From Cyanoderma ruficeps (taxonomy: Eukaryota; Chordata; Aves; Passeriformes; Timaliidae): DNA of 64,000 nt. The notes under the pieces are model-generated. The model was not told where the DNA came from. It was given only the letters and a program-made list of their open reading frames with translations, and did no database searches. Positions 57,152-64,000 of the stretch are shown piece after piece. The position numbers and the translations under genes are program-made. The stretch's first letter is position 1; each line of letters starts with the position of its first letter. The stretch is taken from the NCBI GenBank assembly GCA_008694505.1, contig VZDJ01000090.1, positions 10,675,646 through 10,739,645 of the forward strand, given 5' to 3'.

Positions 57152-60100
57152 CTAAAAGAAAGTCAGATACTCTTTAGAAACTGAGAAACCCAGCAATCTC
57201 TCTAACGAACAAAAAACCATTCATGCTAGATTGAATCCCATATGAAAGGTGGTGATAGGCAAATGCAGGTAGAGGATTTGCTAATGTTTTCTCACTTTGC
57301 ATCAGTCAGATCCTAGAACTCAGATTCACTTGTTTTTCTGTTCAAACATGTCAAACACAGCTTTCACTGAAGTCTGAGACAATTAAAAGTGCTCATAAAT
57401 ATGTGTAAAGGGCTGTAATGAAGACTGTATCAGGACTGAATTTAGATGTACTGGCCACTTCTCACTCAGCTAACTGGAATTTATCTTAGAGCTGGTTTTA
57501 AAAGAGATTAGGGTGTGATTTGCTAAGGATTAGTGGGCATAGTCCCTGTGTTGACTACTAGGATTATTTAGAGCCATGATCACATGCAGGAAAAAAAAAA
57601 TCAGCTAAGTGGTTTGACAGATAAATTCTTCGAAGGAACTGAAATGGGCCAATTAGAGTGTGATTTTTTGTGCTCATGTCAAAATCAGCTAATAACTTGG
57701 AAGTTTCAAGACAACAATAAAATCTGTTTTATTGAAGAGTAGGAACATTGTTTAATGTTCTTCATTTCAGCTCTTTTTGCTGTCAGCAAAGACCAGTTCT
57801 AGGCATGTGTCTGTCTGCATGGTACACAGAAATGCACACAGTTCTGTGTCTAGGGGTTATTCCAGTGATACTGTTTTACTTTGAGAGGAGACATAAATCT
57901 TGGTTGAATAAGAAGAGCCAGATTTTTTCCTCTGAGAATGGTTTAAAGTTTCTTTTTAAATTCACAACAATGAGTGTTTTCTCAGTAAAATAAGAAATGA
58001 CAAGGGCCAGGCAAAGAGGAAAATAGCTGGATGAGTTAAGGCCCCAGGCTGCAAGAGAACAGCAATTCAAGTCACGTGTATGTCTAGTGAATGCTGAGCA
58101 CGCTGACTTTGGGCTGTTTTCAGGTTTAAGTACTCCCTGTAGGAGGTTTTTTGTGTCTTGGTTTTTGTCCATGGCAGCCTTGGAAACTTCATCTGACATG
58201 AAAAAGGAAAATGATCAGCATTTAAACAATGTGAAAACCACTTTCTAGCCATAGCCAGTAAAGTTTGCTTTCTGTTTAGTCACATATGTCCTTCCTACAC
58301 TGGTGACAAGCTCATATAAAGAGGAAAGTCATCATTTGACAGAAGTCCTGGTTCTTAGGTTTCAAAGAAAGAAGACCTTCCTAAGACCCTCTCCAGGAGC
58401 TGGCATGCAGAGCCCTGAGGAAGTTTGTACTTCTTTTCTCACTAACAGCCTCTATAATCTTTCCACAAGCAGAATCAGAGCAAGCCATCTCTGTATACTT
58501 GCATGCATTATCCTTCTTCATCACTGATCCACTCACTTCCTCTGAACTCTCCTCCTATCCCAGGCACTCCTCTTAGCTCCCCTCCCCTTCCCTCCTTCCT
58601 GTATTGCCTTTGACTCAGGTCTTTGGGTGGATGGGGTTCCTGGACTCATCACGTGGACATGATGCACCATTTTCCTGCTTATTCATGTCAACTGGTCTTG
58701 GATTCCCTCCTCTTGATCCCAAGCTGTACATTTTGAGGTACCAATAGCAGGGGTACAAACCACACTGCACTTGCCAGATGAGGTTACAGTGGCAGGCCCA
58801 GACTCACTGCTGCTGCGATGGGCCTCAGAGTTCTGTGAGTATTGAAAACAAATTGCAAAACCAAGAGGAGATTTGTTTTAAGAACTGTTCTTTACAACCC
58901 ATGGGATTATTCATTTTAGATTAACCTAAGGAAGGACTTTGTAATTTATTTGTCTGTTTGCAGTTTGCATTAATAAGCTACAAGGAGGTGGCATAGTTGA
59001 AGTTAAACTTAGTAAAACTTGGCCCATTCCTCAGGTAAAGCTAGTTTTCTTGCTTTCCAGCAATTTAAAAACTAAGAAACTATGGAAAACAGTTTGAAAC
59101 TATGGAAAACAGTTTGAAATGGAACCACTATGAAGATAATCCTGAATATATCATGTTCTGGACTTTGCTTGCTAAAATGTATGACACAAGTGATGGTCTA
59201 GCTCAGATCCAATTATTACTTGCAAGTATGGTCAAAGGAGTGAATAATCATAGAATTTGGGTTATATTTTGACTGGTTATTTGGACTCATTTCATAATTT
59301 GTCTTCACCCAGAGTGGGCCAAGGAAGTGGGTCAAAAAAACCCTCCACTAATGCATCCTCCACATCACAAGACCACTGTTTATACTCTGATTATATATTT
59401 CAAACAACTTTTTAAAAGAGTAACCTCAGTATGCTAAATAAGACCATAAAAATGCCCCTCCCTCTGCCAAACTGCCCAAAATTCCTGTCTGTGACCTGAC
59501 TTGGCTCTTTTTTCTTTCCTAATGTTCGTAATTTGTCAACGCAGCAATTGCTGTAAAACATAGTTGCCAGTGGAAGGAATATCTTCATGATTAGAAGTAT
59601 GAGGGGGAGACATTCATCCACAGTAAATTTTCAATTAGAAACAACTCTGAAGCCATGAAATAAAATTATAGTTTCCAAATGCAAGACCAATTGGCTTAAT
59701 CTAGTATCTTGAGGAAAAAAACAGGAGCATGTATCTTAGCATGTGTTGACAGTCAGCCATCAAGGAACATCCAATATGCTCACCAGTCTTTAGAATATGC
59801 TAGAGCATGTGCAACCATGAATCCTATTTGTTTTTGGGTTTTTTTTAAGGATTTAAAATAGATTATACCAACACATATATATTACTCCCTCACCGCCAAT
59901 CACACTTCCATTTTGCTGTGCACCTGAGAACTGGCATTTTGGATGAACGGTGCAGGACCACTGTTTTAGCCCTTACTGCATGTAATTCCTTTGTCAGTTG
60001 ACTTACACTTCACTGTAGAGCTGAAGTAAAATAAGGGCAGATTCAGACTTTCAGTTATCTAAACCAATCATCCCTCAGTTGCATGTTCAAATCCGTTCTT

Positions 60101-62991
60101 GCAGAGGTGTCCCTGCCAATGCCAGCAAAACCTAGATTCTTACCATCATTGTTCACATCTATCTTCTGAAATATCATGTTTGTGAACTCTTCAGCAGTCA
60201 TGTTGGTGTAGCCATTAATAGCCTGGATAGCCTGAGGGCAGAAACACAGGAAGTTCTTTCAGAGTTTTTCCAATCAAGTTGTGAAAATAATACACTGGTA
60301 GAAGCAGTAGTTGAAACGTAACTCTTTAGTCCACAAACCCTTTCAAAAATCTCTAAATAAATAGCTATTTCAAGTAAAACTTCAGTAATGAGGACTGGAA
60401 ATTTAATTAACATAACATGGCCTGGAGATTACAGACTAATTTGCATATCTCTGAAGAACTGTGTGGCACCTCTGCTCTGTAATACACTTTAGATTCCACA
60501 TCAGCATTTTTATCTGGCCCTAGAGAGTTCCCTGCCCTCAGAGAGTGCCCTTTGGTCTGTGTGATTTAAATGCAGTATTGTTTTTTGATTTAAATGCAGT
60601 GTTGTTTTTCCCAGCTGAAAGCACATGTAGAGAAAGCATAAGTAATTTTTGTATTAAGACATGTTTAATTTAGTAAACACAAATGAAGTCAGCAGTTCTG
60701 AAAGTTGCCAGTTTACTCGTCATCCAGAGAAGTTAAGAAAACCAGAAGGATCCCCTCCATTCTTTTTTTTTTTAGGCAAAAGGACTCAATATTTGGAGTA
60801 AAGGTATAAATATATGTTTTTGCAAAATTTTGTCCCATTGACTGGGAAAATGTGTGCATATATAAAATAAATATGCATATTCCATACACTATGGAATTTG
60901 TTTCTCTGCACTTGAGTTATCTTGAGGTGAACTGTGTTGTGTAAGATAAGTCACTGTGTGTGCCATTTGTTTCTTTTGGTGTCTCTTTCCTAATATTATA
61001 TTAGACTTCATATTTTAAAACAAGAAGTTAAACCTATTCAGCACTGATATGGAATTCTTGATCAAATAAAATCATAAAAATGCTCCTCCAAATGCCCCAA
61101 ATTCCTGTCTGTTTCAAAAAGGGGCAATAATTTTACAAAACTGGTTCCATAAACTTGCTTCTATTACTAATTCATACTTTACGTACTTTTGGTGTTTTAT
61201 ATGTCTGACCTTCCTGAAGTCTTCAGTAGAGAGTTCCCTTCCACAGTTAAATTTATTGCAGTGCCAAGAGTAGAGCAGTGGTTCCTGAAGTAATTGAGTC
61301 ACTGACTACCACCAAAGCCCCTTAATAGTAAAATACTGGGCATGGAAATGGTGCATGGTTATCTGGAAGGAGTTTTGGTGGTTGGTAGTGATATGCTGGT
61401 CAGTAGTTTGCATAGCTGTAGAGACAGATTTGATTTTAATAGCACTTCATGTTTCAAAATAATGTCTCAGGTATGAGACATCTTTTTGTTTACTGATGCT
61501 TGTGATATGCTGGGCACCCCTTAATGGGTGCGAGCCTGTTTGTTCTTTTTTTCTTTTAGGGCCCACCATTTTTATTCTAGTCTAGATCAATGACTTATGA
61601 AGGTTTAAGTTAAAGTCCTTATACTTTGAAAGAGATGAAAACACACAGAGATCTGAACTGGTTTTAAAACCAGGTAAATGAAAAAACCCCATTCTTTACA
61701 TTGAAAGGATTTTAATTTTAATTCTCATTTTGGATAATGCCCCAGACAAAACACTGTTGACTTATTGGCTCTGGGTGAAAATTAATGGAGAATATTTGCA
61801 GAAGAAAGATTTCATTAGTCTCAAAGGAGAAACCTGGAAAATCAGCCTCTCCTTCTACCTTTAGAAAGCTGCTCTCTAGGTGGTCAGCTTGCTTTGTTTG
61901 ACCCGGTAGCTCCACCTGGCCGCAGTTCCTTTCAGTTTTGGCAGCAGCTGTTTGAAGTCTCTAACAGCGACTGGCTCGGCACCAGCAGTAATGCAGACTC
62001 CAGTAAAAGTGCATTCCTAGTTTGTTATGACATTAAAACTCTATTAAGGTTTGATGCTCTCTGCAACAGAACTTTGATCTGTAGTTAGTCCAATACATTT
62101 AGGGAGAAGCATTGAGTCATGTATATTTGTAAGAAGCTGCAACATACCTTTTGGATGAAAGCAGCTAATGAAGAGCATAATGTCATTTCATCAGAGCAAG
62201 TTGAAAATTATGAAGATAATTTTAAAGAAAGAATTACGCTTCTTTGGTTTTATGGGTTCGATGTGGACTCATTTTCTGCAAAATTTTGGAAGTGTTTTTA
62301 TCCAAATATCACTGCGTGATTTATTAGTAAAATTATGTTTCCATGATTTAGTTTTAAAACAGGGGTAAATGGCATTTGTAGTAACCAAATCTGAGAGCCT
62401 TTCAAAAAAATCAAAATATTGAATAATTTGATGATATCTGTATTTTTCTTGCTGCAAGATCAGTTTGAGAAGCCAGCTTTCCACAATAGACTGGCACATA
62501 TACTTGTAAGGATCTGTTTTATCCATTATGCTGCTACCGTTCTACCCTGCCTTATAGTATAGTTTATCACAGTAATGTCTCTACTGTTTCTACAGTAGTT
62601 CACTTTCAGTGAAGTATTTTATCTGTAGAACTATGGTTTAAAGTAAAATACTACTTAGATGTGTTCAATAAGGAAGAAAGTAATGTCAGGAGTGTCACTA
62701 CTAGCCACTGTTAATATTGGCTTTACAACCATAAAACATTAGATAAAGTACTGACAGTTCATTTACAGCACATGATGAACCACTGTTTCAGGGGCAATGC
62801 ACTATATCAAATGCTCTTGCTGTTGGTTGTAACTTGCTTACCCTGAATATGCTTAATAGTTCTTTCTTGTCAATGCATCCGTTTCCATCAGCATCGTATA
62901 GCTTGAAATACCATTTCAATTTTTGGTCAATTTTCCCTCGTATAACCAAATTTATTGCAGCTATGAACTCCAAGAAGTCTATAAATCCGTC
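57021..62991 (-). CDS. GUCA1C: Guanylate cyclase activator 1C (GCAP3), partial: exons 2-4
   Basis: Three coding exons on the minus strand (62991-62842, 60231-60144, 57151-57021) join in phase into 122 residues. The myristoylated N-terminal exon (about 68 residues in human) must lie beyond the right edge. GCAPs are neuronal-calcium-sensor EF-hand proteins of photoreceptors that activate retinal guanylate cyclase when calcium is low. Visible: the end of EF2 (DGFIDFLEF), a complete EF3 loop ([12 protein letters not shown]) and an EF4 loop split between exons (DVNNDG + ELTLEE), all with normal calcium ligands. The text matches human GCAP3 better than GCAP1 or GCAP2 ([26 protein letters not shown] against FDFSNVLRVI). 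The C-terminus stops at NGRRNSV, about 20 residues shorter than human. Position near TRAT1 agrees with human 3q13. Confidence 0.92.
60144..60231 (-). CDS. GUCA1C: GUCA1C exon 3
   Basis: The acceptor is 'tgccctcag' and the donor 'gatg|gtaaga'. Reads [16 protein letters not shown], then the start of the EF4 loop DVNNDG. Ends in phase 1. Not visible as a long ORF. Confidence 0.93.
62842..62991 (-). CDS. GUCA1C: GUCA1C exon 2 (EF2 end and EF3)
   Basis: The acceptor is 'atcttag' and the donor 'cagg|gtaagc'. Exactly 50 codons, phase 0 on both sides: [34 protein letters not shown], then [14 protein letters not shown]. Nearly identical to human GCAP3 over the exon. Confidence 0.95.
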
Positions 62992-64000
62992 CTAAGATAG
63001 AGAGAGAGGGAGAGAAAAAAGCACACCTATTTAATAACATTGGTTTTCCGTTCTTTCTGGCACTTGCACAGGAACAGGTCATCAAATTCTCTAAAGTACA
63101 CACTGATTTATGAAGCACCTTAACATAGAAATCTTCTGTGGTATTAAAAAAGGATAGGAGGGTGTGCTCAACTGGAAGAGCTATAGGAAGAGGTGTTAGG
63201 AAGGATTGTTTTTTCTCCCCTGAAATCTGGGGGTTTTGGAGGTGAGGGGGAAATCTGTTTTAAACAATTGTTATTGGCAGTTTTTAAGAAGAAAAGAAAC
63301 ACTTTTGTGGCAGACTGCCATGTGAAAAAGAGGAGTTTGGGATATCTGGTTCAATACTAATGAGATAGCTACAGTGGAGTTGTTTACATCTATACTGCAG
63401 AACTATGTATGATTTCCAGTGCCACAGAGCTGTTCCAGGTGTTACTCATCTGAGAGATCATGTAGTGATCATAAGTGCTTTAAAATTGTAACCAATACTC
63501 TGGCACACACTCTAAGTACTGTGGTTTATCCAAATAAAAATCAAGTCTCTCTGATGGACATTTTTCATGGGGTATAAAGCCTCCAAGGCATAAACTAGTC
63601 TCTAAATATTGAGGATTGGGGATATTCATAGGAAGAGAATTTCAGATTGATTTCATTCATTATTTTCTTACTGCTTTGCCCCAGCTACTGATAGAAGCCT
63701 GTCAAGGACAGGCCTCCATAGTCATGTTTTTCTGTTTCTGTGAAAATGTGGTTAGGATGGAAGAAACAGTTGCTGAATTTGGAGCATACTTGCTCCAACT
63801 GTTTCTCATGTGCATACAAAAAGAATTAACAGCTGGTAAATTTAGTCTTGTGATCAGAATCCAATTGGTCAGAATCCAATTGCTCAGAAAATCTTGAAAA
63901 GACTTGTTAATTTCAGATGGCCTTTGACTGAAAAGAGAAGGTTGGATGAGATTCAAGTAGGTTTAGCATGTTACTTGGTTTTATTGTCATATATCAACAG
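62992..64000 (-). other. GUCA1C: GUCA1C first intron (partial)
   Basis: No sequence resembling the GCAP N-terminal exon was found to the right edge, so this stretch is most likely intron. It contains a small direct repeat 'cagaatccaattg' near 63857-63883. Confidence 0.5.

Overview
This is vertebrate nuclear DNA with intron-rich genes and long AT-rich non-coding stretches. Several CR1 LINE 3' fragments (the 'attctgtgattc' type of tail) point to a bird or another sauropsid, and a bird is the most likely source. There is nothing prokaryotic in it. Three genes can be reconstructed exon by exon from splice signals, reading phase and protein similarity recalled from known families (no database search was possible).

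Layout: (1) about 1-7.3 kb, non-coding DNA with one CR1 fragment. (2) 7.3-13.2 kb, plus strand: TRAT1 (TRIM), a T-cell-receptor-associated transmembrane adaptor, with five coding exons. (3) 13.2-20 kb: the 3' flank of TRAT1, a roughly 0.55 kb minisatellite and a few minus-strand candidate exons that I cannot assign. (4) 20.1-41.3 kb, minus strand: HJURP, the CENP-A histone chaperone, with a CpG-island promoter at 41.1-41.8 kb. (5) 41.8-57 kb: intergenic DNA with CR1 copies, an A/C-rich tract, a perfect hairpin and one orphan exon-like ORF. (6) 57.0 kb to the right edge, minus strand: the last three coding exons of GUCA1C (GCAP3), a retinal guanylate-cyclase-activating EF-hand protein. Its first exon lies outside the window.

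The most notable structure is a head-to-tail segmental duplication inside HJURP (about 22.17-29.95 kb and 30.00-37.47 kb). Each copy carries the same four small exons with intact splice sites. The cassette enters and leaves in phase 1, so two tandem copies can be spliced without breaking the frame. The predicted protein then has two consecutive 72-residue acidic, Ser/Thr-rich modules between the CENP-A-binding N-terminus and the large 3' exon. The first ~3 kb of the two copies is almost identical while the rest is visibly diverged, with large indels. This suggests gene conversion, a recent exchange, or an assembly artefact.

The three genes do not form one pathway: TRAT1 acts in T-cell signalling, HJURP in centromere inheritance and GUCA1C in photoreceptors. 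TRAT1 and GUCA1C are also near each other in human (3q13), whereas human HJURP is at 2q37. HJURP between them is therefore a lineage-specific linkage worth noting.
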